Shown here piece after piece: positions 46,558-55,699 of a DNA stretch of 64,000 bases. The stretch is from Erythrobacter sp. (GTDB lineage Bacteria > Pseudomonadota > Alphaproteobacteria > Sphingomonadales > Sphingomonadaceae), in assembly GCA_009993605.1 (NCBI GenBank), contig JAACTB010000007.1:62001-126000 (forward strand), read 5' to 3'. The position numbers were made by a program, and so were the translations under genes. Under the pieces are notes generated by a model, which saw only the letters and a program-made list of their open reading frames with translations, did not search any database and was not told the DNA's origin. Within the stretch, counting starts at the first letter, position 1. The number at the start of each line of letters is the position of its first letter.

Positions 46558-47478
46558 CACATCCTTCCCCAAGGGGATTCTCTCCTTGAAGGTGTGCGTC
46601 ACGTAGGGGAACGGAATTTCGATACCTGCATCGTCCAGCGCGGCCTTGATCGCGCGCACGACCTTGTCCTTGCTTTCCCATCCGGAACGCGGCGTCGAAC
46701 CGGCCCACCACCGGACGAGGAAATCGACCGAACTCGCGTTGAATTCCTGCGCGAAGATATCGAGCGTCTTCTCGCTGTCGACCTCCTCGATACCTTCCAC
46801 TGCCCGGCGGATAACGTCGGCGGCGTGATCGAGATTGGTATCGTAGCTGACACCGACCACGACCTCGTGGCGGCGTTTGACCTCGTCGGTGAGGATTTCG
46901 ACCGGGTTCTTGAACAGCATCGAGTTCGGCACGAGCGTGACCTCGCCCGAGAGTTTGCGAACGTGGGTTTCGCGCAGAGTGATATGCTCGACCTTGCCGA
47001 TGATGCCTTCGCATTCGATGATATCGCCGATCCGCATCTTCTCGCGCAGCATGATGAGCACGCCCGCCATGAAATTCTCGAAGATGTCCTGGAACGCGAA
47101 GCCGATCGCAACCGCGCCGATGCCGAGCCCGGCAAACAGGCTGGCGGGCGTCAGGCCGGGCATGACCACGATCGCCGCGATCATGATGCCGACGATCCAG
47201 ATGACCAGCCGGACGATCGTGTCGATCAGGTTCTTGAGGCTGGGGCGGACGTCGGTCTTGCCGATCAGCAGGTCGGCAATGCGGGCTGCGAAACGTGCCA
47301 CGATCCATGTGACGAGCAGAACCACCAGAGCGATGGCGAGGCCTGGAAGAGCGCGGACGAACCCTTCGCCCATTCCCACCAATTGGTCCTGCAAGGTGGC
47401 GACTGTGTCGACACTCGTTGCGGATGTGGGGTTTGCTGCGGCGTCAGATGCCTGAACCGCCGATTGGCTTGCCTGCAT
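46543..47478 (-). CDS. small-conductance mechanosensitive channel, MscS family
   Basis: A 311-residue MscS-type channel relieving osmotic shock. There are three TM helices (about residues 42-64, 83-105 and 112-140); the pore helix TM3 reads SLFAGLGIGAVAIGFAFQD with the Ala/Gly pattern of MscS, followed by the beta domain (MRIGDIIECEGIIGKVEHI, VPNSMLFKNPV). I start at ATG 47478, which has GAGG eight bases upstream; that motif is in the right arm of a 12-bp inverted repeat. An upstream in-frame ATG at 47523 lies in the loop of that repeat. Confidence 0.92.
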   Translation of the reverse strand: MQASQSAVQASDAAANPTSATSVDTVATLQDQLVGMGEGFVRALPGLAIALVVLLVTWIVARFAARIADLLIGKTDVRPSLKNLIDTIVRLVIWIVGIMIAAIVVMPGLTPASLFAGLGIGAVAIGFAFQDIFENFMAGVLIMLREKMRIGDIIECEGIIGKVEHITLRETHVRKLSGEVTLVPNSMLFKNPVEILTDEVKRRHEVVVGVSYDTNLDHAADVIRRAVEGIEEVDSEKTLDIFAQEFNASSVDFLVRWWAGSTPRSGWESKDKVVRAIKAALDDAGIEIPFPYVTHTFKERIPLGKDVGQAA

Positions 47479-47482
47479 GAAT

Positions 47483-47542
47483 TTTCCCTCGTTTAGGGCG
47501 CATAACGGGCAAAAACCCGCCATGGTTCCGAAACGAGGGAAA
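47483..47542 (-). promoter_or_regulatory. 12-bp inverted repeat sequestering the mscS ribosome binding site
   Basis: In mRNA sense, TTTCCCTCGTTT (47542-47531) pairs perfectly with AAACGAGGGAAA (47494-47483), which contains the Shine-Dalgarno GAGG. The 36-base loop has its own small stem (CGGG, TTTTTG, CCCG). Four bases separate the right arm from ATG 47478. The fold would hide the start site; it may double as an end signal for the VOC gene just upstream. Confidence 0.6.
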
Positions 47543-47556
47543 GGTGGCTCGCGATG

Positions 47557-48135
47557 TCAGGCCGATTTGGCGGCGTTTTCCTTGCGAGCGATCTCGTGGA
47601 GCCAGTCCGCGTGCTTCGGCGCGGTCTTCGTTTCGCTCCATTCTTCGAGCATGACCGGCGCGACGCGCTTCAGTTCGGCATATTGCTCGTCCGTGCCGAT
47701 ATCGGTCGCCAGTTCGACGCGGTGACCGTTGGGGTCGAAGAAATAGATCGACTTGAAGATGCCGTGATGCGTCGGACCGAGCACGTCGATGCCGAGGCTT
47801 TCGACATGCTCCTTGGCCGCCAGCAATTCCTCTTCGCTCGCAACCTTGAAAGCGAGATGCTGGACCCATTGCGGCGTATTCTCGTCGCGGCCCATATCCT
47901 TCTGGTTGGGCAGTTCGAAGAAGGCGAGGATGTTGCCATTACCCGCGTCGAGGAAGACGTGCATGTAGGGATCGTAATCCCCGGTCGAGGGAACGTGATC
48001 CTCGGCGAAGGCGGTGGTGTAATCCATGCCCAGGACCTTGCCGTACCATTCGACGGTCTCCTTCGCATCCTTGCAGCGATAGGCCGCATGGTGGACGCCG
48101 CCGAGCTTGATGGGGTGGGGGGCTTGATCGATCAT
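47557..48135 (-). CDS. VOC family protein coupled to hppD
   Basis: A 192-residue extradiol-dioxygenase-like VOC protein. It has the strand motif [21 protein letters not shown], the middle [19 protein letters not shown] and the C-terminal [17 protein letters not shown]; His and Glu positions fit a metal site. The start overlaps the hppD stop (ATGA). Its substrate is not known; a role in tyrosine or aromatic breakdown is inferred from coupling to hppD. Confidence 0.85.
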   Translation of the reverse strand: MIDQAPHPIKLGGVHHAAYRCKDAKETVEWYGKVLGMDYTTAFAEDHVPSTGDYDPYMHVFLDAGNGNILAFFELPNQKDMGRDENTPQWVQHLAFKVASEEELLAAKEHVESLGIDVLGPTHHGIFKSIYFFDPNGHRVELATDIGTDEQYAELKRVAPVMLEEWSETKTAPKHADWLHEIARKENAAKSA

Positions 48136-49253
48136 TTCGCAGGCTCCGTCTCGATGGTCTTGGCTTCTTCGACGCTGAGCGTACCGCGCTTGATCTGGTC
48201 GCGCTCCATGCTTTCGAACAGGGCCTTGAAATTGCCCTCGCCGAAGCCTTCGTCGCCCTTGCGCTGAATGAATTCGAAGAAGACCGGGCCGACCTGCGCC
48301 TCGGCGAAGATCTGGAGGAGCAGGCGCGGTTGGCCGCCCTCGGTTGTTCCGTCGAGAAGGATGCCGCGCGCCTTCAATTCATCGACCGGCTCGCCGTGAT
48401 CGGGCAGGCGTTCGGGCAGCATCTCGTAATAGGTTTCGGGCGGCGCGGTCATGAAGGGCACGCCGAATTCCTTCAGCTTGTCCCAAGCGGCCACAAGATC
48501 GTCGCAGATGAGGGCGATGTGCTGGATGCCTTCGCCGTTGAATTCCTTCAGGAACTCCTCGATCTGGCCCTTGCCGCCTTCGCCTTCTTCGTTGAGCGGA
48601 ATGCGGATCTTGCCGTCGGGCGCGGTCAGCGCCTTGGAGGTCAGGCCGGTATATTCGCCCTTGATGTCGAAGAAGCGGATCTCGCGGAAGTTGAACAGGG
48701 TCTCGTAATAGTCGGCCCAATATTTCATGCGTCCGTTGTAGACGTTGTGGGTGAGGTGATCGATCACGTCGAACCCGGCTCCTTCGGGGTGGCGTTCCAC
48801 ACCCTCGCGATACTCGAAATCGATATCGTAGATCGAGAGACCCTCACCATCCTCGTTCTCGTAACGGTCGATCAGATAGACGATCGCGCCGCCGATGCCG
48901 CGGATCGCGGGAATGCGCAATTCCATCGGCCCGGTTTCGACCGACACAGGCTCCGCGCCGCGTGCCAGCAATTCCTCATAGGCCTTCGCTGCGTTCTTGA
49001 CGCGGAAGCCCATTCCGCAGGCCGAGGGGCCGTGTTCGCGGGCGAAGAACCAGGCCGCACTCTTCGGTTCGTAATTGATGATCAGATTGATCCGACCCTG
49101 ACGCCACAATTGCACGTCCTTCGAACGGTGGTCGGCGACGTGGTTGAACCCCATCGCTTCGAATACCGGTTCCACCATCCCCTTCTCGGGAGCGCAAAAT
49201 TCGACGAATTCGAAACCGTCGAGGCCGATGGGATTTTCGAAGAGATCGGGCAT
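48132..49253 (-). CDS. hppD: 4-hydroxyphenylpyruvate dioxygenase
   Basis: A 373-residue non-heme iron enzyme converting 4-hydroxyphenylpyruvate to homogentisate in tyrosine catabolism. The iron ligands are His166 (DHLTHN), His245 (IQHIALIC) and Glu327 (FFEFIQRKG). The closing [16 protein letters not shown] is diagnostic. AGAGGA seven bases before the ATG is its ribosome binding site. An 18-base palindrome lies upstream. No hmgA or maiA is in the window. Confidence 0.96.
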   Translation of the reverse strand: MPDLFENPIGLDGFEFVEFCAPEKGMVEPVFEAMGFNHVADHRSKDVQLWRQGRINLIINYEPKSAAWFFAREHGPSACGMGFRVKNAAKAYEELLARGAEPVSVETGPMELRIPAIRGIGGAIVYLIDRYENEDGEGLSIYDIDFEYREGVERHPEGAGFDVIDHLTHNVYNGRMKYWADYYETLFNFREIRFFDIKGEYTGLTSKALTAPDGKIRIPLNEEGEGGKGQIEEFLKEFNGEGIQHIALICDDLVAAWDKLKEFGVPFMTAPPETYYEMLPERLPDHGEPVDELKARGILLDGTTEGGQPRLLLQIFAEAQVGPVFFEFIQRKGDEGFGEGNFKALFESMERDQIKRGTLSVEEAKTIETEPAK

Positions 49254-49274
49254 GGGAAATCCTCTGTTTGGTTA

Positions 49275-49292
49275 TAGTTTCAATGGAAACTA
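49275..49292. promoter_or_regulatory. palindromic operator upstream of hppD
   Basis: TAGTTTC and GAAACTA are perfect 7-base arms around AATG, 21 bases before the hppD ATG. Size and symmetry suit a MarR-type dimer. No regulator gene lies next to it. Confidence 0.6.
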
Positions 49293-49411
49293 GTTACCGA
49301 CACGCGCCGAACGTGTCAAGGATGCAACGGATCGGTGCTCGTGCAAGTTCCGCAAGTCTTTCAAGGCACAAGGGGCTTGCGCGCGGCGGGCAAAAGTGAT
49401 TCTGTCGCGAT

Positions 49412-49735
49412 GTGAAACGCAAACGCGCAGTTTTGGGCAAGACTCGCCAGGGCAGGGTGCAATCCTTCGCCCTGCTCGCTCTGTTGCTCATGGGCGGGTT
49501 CGCGATCGCCGGCCCGTCCGGCCTGCTCGCATGGAGCGAAAATCTGCGGCTTCGCGACCAGCGTGAGGCGCAGCTGGCCGAATTGACGGCCGAGCGCGAT
49601 ATGCTGCGCAACAAGGTCGAACTGCTCGACCCTGAAAGCGCCGATCCCGACATGGTCGGCGAGCTGCTGCGCAGCCAGCTGAATGTCGTCCACCCGGACG
49701 AGGTCATGATACGGCTCGAAGATCCGGCCGACTGA
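49412..49735 (+). CDS. ftsB: FtsB/DivIC-type septum formation initiator
   Basis: A 107-residue bitopic division protein: basic N-terminus, one TM helix (about residues 18-40) and a leucine-zipper-like coiled coil (LRLRDQREAQLAELTAERDM) ending in a short globular tail. It would act with FtsL and FtsQ at the divisome. The start is GTG 49412. Position just before pdhA is the usual alphaproteobacterial one (eno-ftsB-pdhA-pdhB), here without eno. Confidence 0.88.
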   Translation: MKRKRAVLGKTRQGRVQSFALLALLLMGGFAIAGPSGLLAWSENLRLRDQREAQLAELTAERDMLRNKVELLDPESADPDMVGELLRSQLNVVHPDEVMIRLEDPAD

Positions 49736-49803
49736 CCAAACTGGTCCGGTTGTGAAGCCCGGCGGTTCCGTAACGTTTTCGTATGCAAACATGGTCCTCG
49801 CCG

Positions 49804-49833
49804 TTGCGCGCGCGATGAGCCTGTGCCTATAGG
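49804..49833 (+). promoter_or_regulatory. candidate sigma-70 promoter of pdhA
   Basis: TTGCGC at 49804-49809 and TATAGG at 49828-49833 with an 18-base spacer. Transcription would start near 49840, which argues against GTG 49837 as the pdhA start and for TTG 49885. Confidence 0.4.
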
Positions 49834-49884
49834 CGGGTGAGCGCCGATCCGGCGCACCGATCGATCATGAGAGGGAAGAGCACC

Positions 49885-50970
49885 TTGGCCAAAGCTCCTG
49901 CAAAAGCGAAGAATTCCGCACCTGCTGCGCAAACAAATCCCGATGCCGAGGACTTCGCGCTCCGCAGCTTGCAGCAGGAGCTGGAGCAGCAGAAACGCTT
50001 CGATGCCTCCGACGAACAGATGCTGCATTTCTACGAGCAGATGCTGCTGATCCGCCGGTTCGAGGAACGTGCCGGGCAGCTCTACGGCCTCGGCCTGATC
50101 GGCGGGTTTTGCCATCTCTATATCGGCCAGGAAGCGGTCGCGATCGGCCTTCAAAGCGCGCTCGACAACGATCGCGACAGCGTCATCACCGGCTATCGCG
50201 ATCATGGCCACATGCTCGCCTACGGGATCGATCCCAAGGTTATCATGGCGGAACTGACCGGACGCCAGGCCGGCATTTCGAAGGGCAAGGGCGGCTCGAT
50301 GCATATGTTCAGCACCGAGCATAAATTCTACGGTGGCCACGGCATCGTCGGCGCGCAGGTCGCGCTGGGTGGCGGGCTCGCTCTCGCGCATCAATATAAC
50401 GAGGATGGCGGCCTGTGCTTAGCCTATTTTGGCGACGGCGCGGCGAACCAGGGTCAGGTCTACGAGACCATGAACATGGCTAGCCTGTGGAACCTGCCAA
50501 TCGTTTTCGTGGTCGAAAACAATCAGTATGCGATGGGCACCGCGGTCAAGCGCAGCTCCGCCGAAACCGAATTCTATCGTCGCGGCACCGCCTTCCGCAT
50601 CCCCGGCATGGACGTAAACGGGATGGACGTGCTCGAGGTGCGCCAGGCGGCGGAAATCGCGTTCAAGCATGTGCGCGATGGCAACGGCCCGGTGCTGATG
50701 GAGTGCAACACCTATCGCTATCGCGGCCATTCCATGTCCGATCCTGCGAAATACAGGACGCGCGAGGAAGTGCAGGATTATCGCGACCACAAGGACCCGA
50801 TCGAAGCGATCAAGAAGCTTCTGATCGAGAAGGGAAAGAGCGAGGACGATCTGAAGGCCATCGACAAAGACATCCGCAAGGTGGTGAGCGAAGCCGCCGA
50901 TTTCGCCGAGAACTCGCCCGAGCCCGATCCGGCCGAACTTTATACCGATGTTCTGGTGGAGGAGTATTGA
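49885..50970 (+). CDS. pdhA: pyruvate dehydrogenase E1 component, alpha subunit
   Basis: A 361-residue thiamine-diphosphate subunit of the pyruvate dehydrogenase complex. The ThDP motif runs from YFGDGAANQGQVYE to VVENNQYAMGT. The regulatory-loop equivalent RYRGHSMSDPAKYRTREEV is present. I choose TTG 49885 because GAGGGAAG (49871-49878) lies six bases upstream; GTG 49837 and ATG 49867 are in frame, the latter on top of that motif. Confidence 0.95.
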   Translation: MAKAPAKAKNSAPAAQTNPDAEDFALRSLQQELEQQKRFDASDEQMLHFYEQMLLIRRFEERAGQLYGLGLIGGFCHLYIGQEAVAIGLQSALDNDRDSVITGYRDHGHMLAYGIDPKVIMAELTGRQAGISKGKGGSMHMFSTEHKFYGGHGIVGAQVALGGGLALAHQYNEDGGLCLAYFGDGAANQGQVYETMNMASLWNLPIVFVVENNQYAMGTAVKRSSAETEFYRRGTAFRIPGMDVNGMDVLEVRQAAEIAFKHVRDGNGPVLMECNTYRYRGHSMSDPAKYRTREEVQDYRDHKDPIEAIKKLLIEKGKSEDDLKAIDKDIRKVVSEAADFAENSPEPDPAELYTDVLVEEY

Positions 50971-50973
50971 GCC

Positions 50974-52365
50974 ATGGCGATCGAACTGAAGATGCCCGCT
51001 CTCTCCCCCACAATGGAGGAAGGCACGCTTGCCAAATGGCTCAAGCAGGAAGGTGACGCGATCGAGATCGGCGACATCATCGCCGAGATCGAAACCGACA
51101 AGGCGACGATGGAATTCGAAGCGGTCGACGAAGGCACGCTCGGCAAGATCATGGTCGCGGAAGGGACCGAGGGCGTGAAGGTCGGCGAAGTGATCGCGAT
51201 ACTCGCAGGCGAGGGCGAAGACGCGTCCGACATCGAAGCTCCGACATCCGACGACACGAAGGTTGAAGACACGCCTGGCGAGGGCAAGGATGTCGGCCAG
51301 GACGATGCGGACGGATCGATCACACCGGAAAAACCGAAGTCGGAGCCGAAATCCGATCCCGAAATTCCCGACGGCACCAACATGCTGACGATCAGCGTGC
51401 GCGAAGCCTTGCGTGATGGCATGGCCGAAGAAATGCGCCGTGACGAGCGCGTGTTCGTGATGGGCGAGGAAGTCGCCGAGTATCAGGGCGCCTACAAGGT
51501 CACGCAGGGCTTGCTCGACGAATTCGGGCCCAAGCGCGTGATCGACACGCCGATCACCGAATACGGCTTTGCAGGAATCGGCACCGGCGCTGCGATGGGG
51601 GGGTTGCGCCCGATCGTCGAATTCATGACCTTCAATTTCGCGATGCAGGCGATCGATCACATCGTCAATTCGGCGGCCAAGACGAATTACATGTCGGGCG
51701 GTCAGATGCGCTGTCCGGTCGTTTTCCGTGGACCCAACGGTGCGGCGAGCCGGGTCGGCGCGCAGCACAGTCAAAATTACGGTCCGTGGTATGCCAGCGT
51801 CCCCGGCCTGATCGTGATCGCACCCTATGACAGTTCGGATGCGAAGGGCCTGATGAAGGCCGCGATCCGCAGCGAGGATCCGGTGGTCTTCCTCGAGAAC
51901 GAGCTCGTGTATGGCCGCAGCTTCGAATTGCCGCAGCTGGACGACCATGTCCTGCCGATCGGCAAGGCTCGCATTGTCCGCGAAGGATCGGACGTGACGA
52001 TCGTGAGCTATTCGATCGGTGTCGGCTTCTCGCTCGAAGCGGCGGAAAAGCTCGCCGAAGAGGGGATCGAGGCGGAGGTCATCGATCTGCGCACCTTACG
52101 TCCGCTCGACAAGCAGGCGATCCTCGACAGCCTGGCGAAGACCAATCGCCTGGTTATCGCGGAAGAAGGCTGGCCGACCTGCTCGATCGCCTCGGAAGTG
52201 ACGGCGATCTGCATGGAAGAAGGCTTCGACCATCTCGATGCGCCGGTCCTCAGGGTCTGCAACGAAGACGTGCCGCTGCCCTATGCCGCCAATCTCGAAA
52301 AGCTCGCGCTCATCGATGCGCAGCGCATCGTCGAGGCGGTCAAGAAGGTCTGCTACCGGGACTGA
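50974..52365 (+). CDS. pdhB: pyruvate dehydrogenase E1 component, beta subunit, with lipoyl domain
   Basis: A 463-residue protein. Residues 1-80 are a lipoyl domain with the modified Lys in [13 protein letters not shown]; an acidic, Ser/Pro/Asp-rich linker follows to about 130; the rest is E1-beta ([20 protein letters not shown], the [15 protein letters not shown] segment, [13 protein letters not shown]). A lipoyl domain on E1-beta is the normal alphaproteobacterial form. GGTGGAGGAG precedes the start, three bases after pdhA. aceF and lpd are not in the window. Confidence 0.96.
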   Translation: MAIELKMPALSPTMEEGTLAKWLKQEGDAIEIGDIIAEIETDKATMEFEAVDEGTLGKIMVAEGTEGVKVGEVIAILAGEGEDASDIEAPTSDDTKVEDTPGEGKDVGQDDADGSITPEKPKSEPKSDPEIPDGTNMLTISVREALRDGMAEEMRRDERVFVMGEEVAEYQGAYKVTQGLLDEFGPKRVIDTPITEYGFAGIGTGAAMGGLRPIVEFMTFNFAMQAIDHIVNSAAKTNYMSGGQMRCPVVFRGPNGAASRVGAQHSQNYGPWYASVPGLIVIAPYDSSDAKGLMKAAIRSEDPVVFLENELVYGRSFELPQLDDHVLPIGKARIVREGSDVTIVSYSIGVGFSLEAAEKLAEEGIEAEVIDLRTLRPLDKQAILDSLAKTNRLVIAEEGWPTCSIASEVTAICMEEGFDHLDAPVLRVCNEDVPLPYAANLEKLALIDAQRIVEAVKKVCYRD

Positions 52366-52377
52366 GCTCTGTTGGGC

Positions 52378-53085
52378 TCAGGCGCAGAGATCGATGCTGG
52401 AAGCCGGAACGGCGGGGGCTGGATTGAACACATTGCCGTAGCGAGGATCACGCAGCAGGTCGCCCGTCAGGTCGCGATCATCGCGTACGAACATCGCAGC
52501 GTTCTTGCGTATGGTCTGCCGGGGCACGATCGACGTGAAAACCAGGGGTTTGTATTCGTAGGCGATTTCTACATACATCACGGCGAAATTCTGTTCGGCA
52601 GTCACCCGATTGCTGCTCGGCCCCATACCCGGATAGCTGGTTCCGACCGCGCCGGTCCCCTGCCGCCCGTATTGCGGCGCATATTGGGTCTTGGCGCCGA
52701 AGCAGCGTTGCCAATGGATCCACTGCCCGCCCGTTACATTTCGCTCGAGGCTCGACAAGACGATGCGTCCGTTGGTCCGGATATCGAGGCCACCGGACTG
52801 CAATTGCGCGCCCTGAAAGACTTGGCGTGCGTCGTGTTCGCGAAAGCGAGGGGCCGCGCCCGATACGAATTGCCGAGCCCGAGAGGCGTTGTCGGCGAGC
52901 GAAATGGCAAGCTGGCTGACGCGCATTTGGGTCAGCGCGTAATTGGTCAGCTCAGCGCCGGCCATGGCAAGCACCAGCAGGATCGGAGCGACATAGGCGA
53001 ACTCGACGAGAGCGAGGCCCTTCTGATCGGCGCGTAAGGCCGAGAACCGACGCAGTCGCGCGCATTTGAAAAGACTCAGGGACAT
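52378..53085 (-). CDS. TadE-like pilus/secretion accessory protein
   Basis: A 235-residue protein with the TadE-type N-terminus: a basic stretch, then QKGLALVEFAYVAPILLVLAM, with Glu at position +5 of the hydrophobic helix as in pseudopilins. The exported part has two Cys (QRCFGAKTQ and the C-terminal DLCA). Probably exposed in the periplasm. It is the third gene of a minus-strand trio and overlaps the preceding one by 10 bases. Confidence 0.82.
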   Translation of the reverse strand: MSLSLFKCARLRRFSALRADQKGLALVEFAYVAPILLVLAMAGAELTNYALTQMRVSQLAISLADNASRARQFVSGAAPRFREHDARQVFQGAQLQSGGLDIRTNGRIVLSSLERNVTGGQWIHWQRCFGAKTQYAPQYGRQGTGAVGTSYPGMGPSSNRVTAEQNFAVMYVEIAYEYKPLVFTSIVPRQTIRKNAAMFVRDDRDLTGDLLRDPRYGNVFNPAPAVPASSIDLCA

Positions 53086-53681
53086 ATCCGCGTCCCGATC
53101 TGCTGCGACTGGACACCGAACGGCTGGTTCCGGAGGGTCGTCTCGGCGCTGATCTTGTTCGTCGAAGGCTGGCCGACGAGTTTCCAGAGCGGAAAGATCT
53201 TGTTGTACGAAACGCTTACGGTGAAGACGACGACATCCTCGGCCCCGCCTTGGCTGTTCGAACGACCGCGATCCTGATCCCAGCGTGCGTTGCCGTTCAT
53301 GTCGGTAAAGCATTCGTTCGCATCGTAGCGGCCGTTTGCATTGCTGTCGTTGAAGTCTTCCGGCGTATTTACGTCGGTGAAATCCGTGTAGCTGCGCCGT
53401 TTGATATCGATCTGAGCGTTCGGGATGACCGTCTTGATACGTTCCCGCACTTTCGCATCGACGGCGGCTTGGCTCGCATTGTTGTCTTCCAGACCGGAAT
53501 CCCGCGCCGCAACCTGAAGCGCTGCGCGGGTTATGCCCTTGACGTAACCGAGATGGCCGACCTCCATGCCGCCGATGATGATCAGCAGCAAAACGGGCGC
53601 GACCACGGCAAATTCGATGATGGTCGTTCCGCGCTGGTCGCCGAAGAGGCGAGCCGTCGTTTTCGGTGAAGCGAGCGTCAC
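53076..53681 (-). CDS. TadE family protein with EF-hand-type loop
   Basis: A 201-residue pseudopilin-like protein: QRGTTIIEFAVVAPVLLLII at the N-terminus, one membrane helix, then a periplasmic domain. Residues 112-123 (DSNANGRYDANE) make a complete EF-hand calcium loop with D1, N3, N5, G6, D9 and E12; residues 127-138 are a second, degenerate copy (E12 is Arg). Single Cys124 and Cys200 may pair. The start is GTG 53681, overlapping the TadG-like stop. Confidence 0.85.
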   Translation of the reverse strand: MTLASPKTTARLFGDQRGTTIIEFAVVAPVLLLIIIGGMEVGHLGYVKGITRAALQVAARDSGLEDNNASQAAVDAKVRERIKTVIPNAQIDIKRRSYTDFTDVNTPEDFNDSNANGRYDANECFTDMNGNARWDQDRGRSNSQGGAEDVVVFTVSVSYNKIFPLWKLVGQPSTNKISAETTLRNQPFGVQSQQIGTRICP

Positions 53682-55585
53682 TGGCCCAGCCTCAAACTGG
53701 CGATCTGGGAGGCGATCGACTTGAATTGCGTTCGCAATTGAACACTGTCGGCTGCGAAGTACACTCGGTCACCGGTCGCGCAGTACCGCATGTCGTCGGT
53801 TATCGCCGTGCCGAAGGCGACCATCCATACGACCACGTCTTCGTTCTTGGCTGCATCGCAAGCCGCTCTAAATCGTGCCGAATGGTACGGAATGAGACCG
53901 AGATCCTCGGTGTATCGCGGAGCAACTCGGTTGGCGAAGACCTCGATCCCGTAATTACCGGCCACGAGCCTGTTCGGCTGAAGAGCGCCGTCGGTCATGA
54001 AGATGATATGCCTGGACGCGGACCGGTACGGTTGGTCGTTGACGTTCGCGGCCATGATACCCCGCTTGCTCGCCATCCGCGCGCCCCAGATCATCCCGAT
54101 GTCGTGGTAGGTGGCTCCTTCGGCGTTGAGACCCGACAGATACGTTTCCACCCAAGCCGGCACCGTAGTGCTCGAAACGTCCGCAGTGGTGAACGCTCTC
54201 ATGCTCTGGGGACAGGCCGTGAAGCCGCCTGAAGGCTGGCTGTTTACTGCGGTGGTGTATTCCGGTTCGTAGGTATTCCGATAATACATCACCCCGGTCC
54301 AATTTGGGGCCCAGTACGAATCTGCGACGCCACCTTGCGGAGCGGACACGACATCGAGATCGCGCGCGCCAGCCGGAACCGGGTTGAAATTGGCCGTCTG
54401 AACAGTAGCACGTTCGATGACGCAGCCATTCCAGGACGAATTGATAGTGCTGATACCCGACGAATTGGTGGCGTTCATCCCCGCCAATTCGCGCATGTCG
54501 TAGGTTCCAGCCGTCTCAACCCATGCCGAGGACCCGTGGACGCCTAGCGGCACGTTCCCGAAGCCCGAAAGCCCCGTCGTGCTGATCGGCGCTTCATGAT
54601 AGACATAGCGCGTGAAGTCATAGACGCGCTTCATCGTGAAGGGCTGCGATACGCGACGCCGCTTGCAGGTCCCAAAAGATTGGAAAAAGAAATTGTAGTA
54701 TTGGTGCGTGTAGGAGACGAACTCGTAGGACGTGGTTACGAAGTTAGGCGAACTTCCGGTTGTCGTCTTGTTGTTCCAGTCGTTACTCCACTCGTTTCCA
54801 GCGCCGTCACAATCGTTGCGATAGACGTTACCAGAGTACGTTTCGGTAGCTCCGTAGGTCTTCGTCCCGTTTTGAACAATGTCGCGCGGCGTGTTGAATT
54901 CCGATTCGCGCGTCGTGTACGTCGCCGAGGTTCCGAAGTAGCTTGCGGGAAGCTGGTTCTGCTGGATCAAATATTTGGCGTTGACCGTGCTGGAATAGGG
55001 CACGAAGCCATACCGGACGCGCGTATCGGGCGAAATGGACGCCGACCCCATCGCGACGTGGAAATCACGCACGGCATTCTTCAGTCCTTCGAGAGGAGTT
55101 CCCAGCATCGACCCGGTCGTATCGAGCACGAACATGACATCGGTGTTGGTGATCTGCAATTCGGCGGTGCAGTCGACCTTCAGATCGAAATCGTCATAGG
55201 CGAAGACGCCCATGATCATCGTGGGCAGAACTGCGGTGGCAACGCCCGAAATATCTTTGTTCGTTTCCTGTTTGCTGGTGAAGTTCGAAGTCGTGACCGA
55301 AAGCTTGGCGGGCTCGAAATTGGCGTTGAACATCTTGTTCGCTTTCGCCTTTTCCACCGCGTCGTACTTGCCGGAACGGCCCGATGCGCGGCGGCCCGCC
55401 AAAACGCCGGCGTCGCAGGCCGATTGAAGCTGCGCCTGCGCCATGTAGGCGCGGCTCATATCCACAGTCCCGCCGACGACGGCGAGGATGGGAAGAACGC
55501 TGGCGGCCGCTATCGCGAGCACATTGCCGCCGCTATGGCCGCGCAACGCTCTCAGAGAATATCTGTCGTTCGGACGTGCCGTCAT
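53678..55585 (-). CDS. TadG-like protein with von Willebrand A domain
   Basis: A 635-residue protein. Its N-terminus has the TadG/pilin-like membrane helix (GGNVLAIAAASVLPILAVVG) and SACDAGVLAGRRA. A vWA domain starts with VMFVLDTTGSMLGTPLEGL, the MIDAS motif being DTTGS rather than DxSxS, and ends near HIIFMTDGALQPN and VVWMVAFGT. A long, Ser/Thr/Asn/Tyr-rich insert of about 300 residues splits the domain. Likely a surface or periplasmic adhesion-type component of a Tad system; no tadABC, cpa or flp genes are in the window. Confidence 0.87.
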   Translation of the reverse strand: MTARPNDRYSLRALRGHSGGNVLAIAAASVLPILAVVGGTVDMSRAYMAQAQLQSACDAGVLAGRRASGRSGKYDAVEKAKANKMFNANFEPAKLSVTTSNFTSKQETNKDISGVATAVLPTMIMGVFAYDDFDLKVDCTAELQITNTDVMFVLDTTGSMLGTPLEGLKNAVRDFHVAMGSASISPDTRVRYGFVPYSSTVNAKYLIQQNQLPASYFGTSATYTTRESEFNTPRDIVQNGTKTYGATETYSGNVYRNDCDGAGNEWSNDWNNKTTTGSSPNFVTTSYEFVSYTHQYYNFFFQSFGTCKRRRVSQPFTMKRVYDFTRYVYHEAPISTTGLSGFGNVPLGVHGSSAWVETAGTYDMRELAGMNATNSSGISTINSSWNGCVIERATVQTANFNPVPAGARDLDVVSAPQGGVADSYWAPNWTGVMYYRNTYEPEYTTAVNSQPSGGFTACPQSMRAFTTADVSSTTVPAWVETYLSGLNAEGATYHDIGMIWGARMASKRGIMAANVNDQPYRSASRHIIFMTDGALQPNRLVAGNYGIEVFANRVAPRYTEDLGLIPYHSARFRAACDAAKNEDVVVWMVAFGTAITDDMRYCATGDRVYFAADSVQLRTQFKSIASQIASLRLGQ

Positions 55586-55699
55586 GGATTGGCCTCAGCG
55601 AAATAGCCCATGACGGGCCCTATGCGGCCGTTGCGGTTAAGCTTGGGTACGGCTTTATGCCTAACGTTGTGTAAACCGCGATCTTTCACCGGAGGACAA

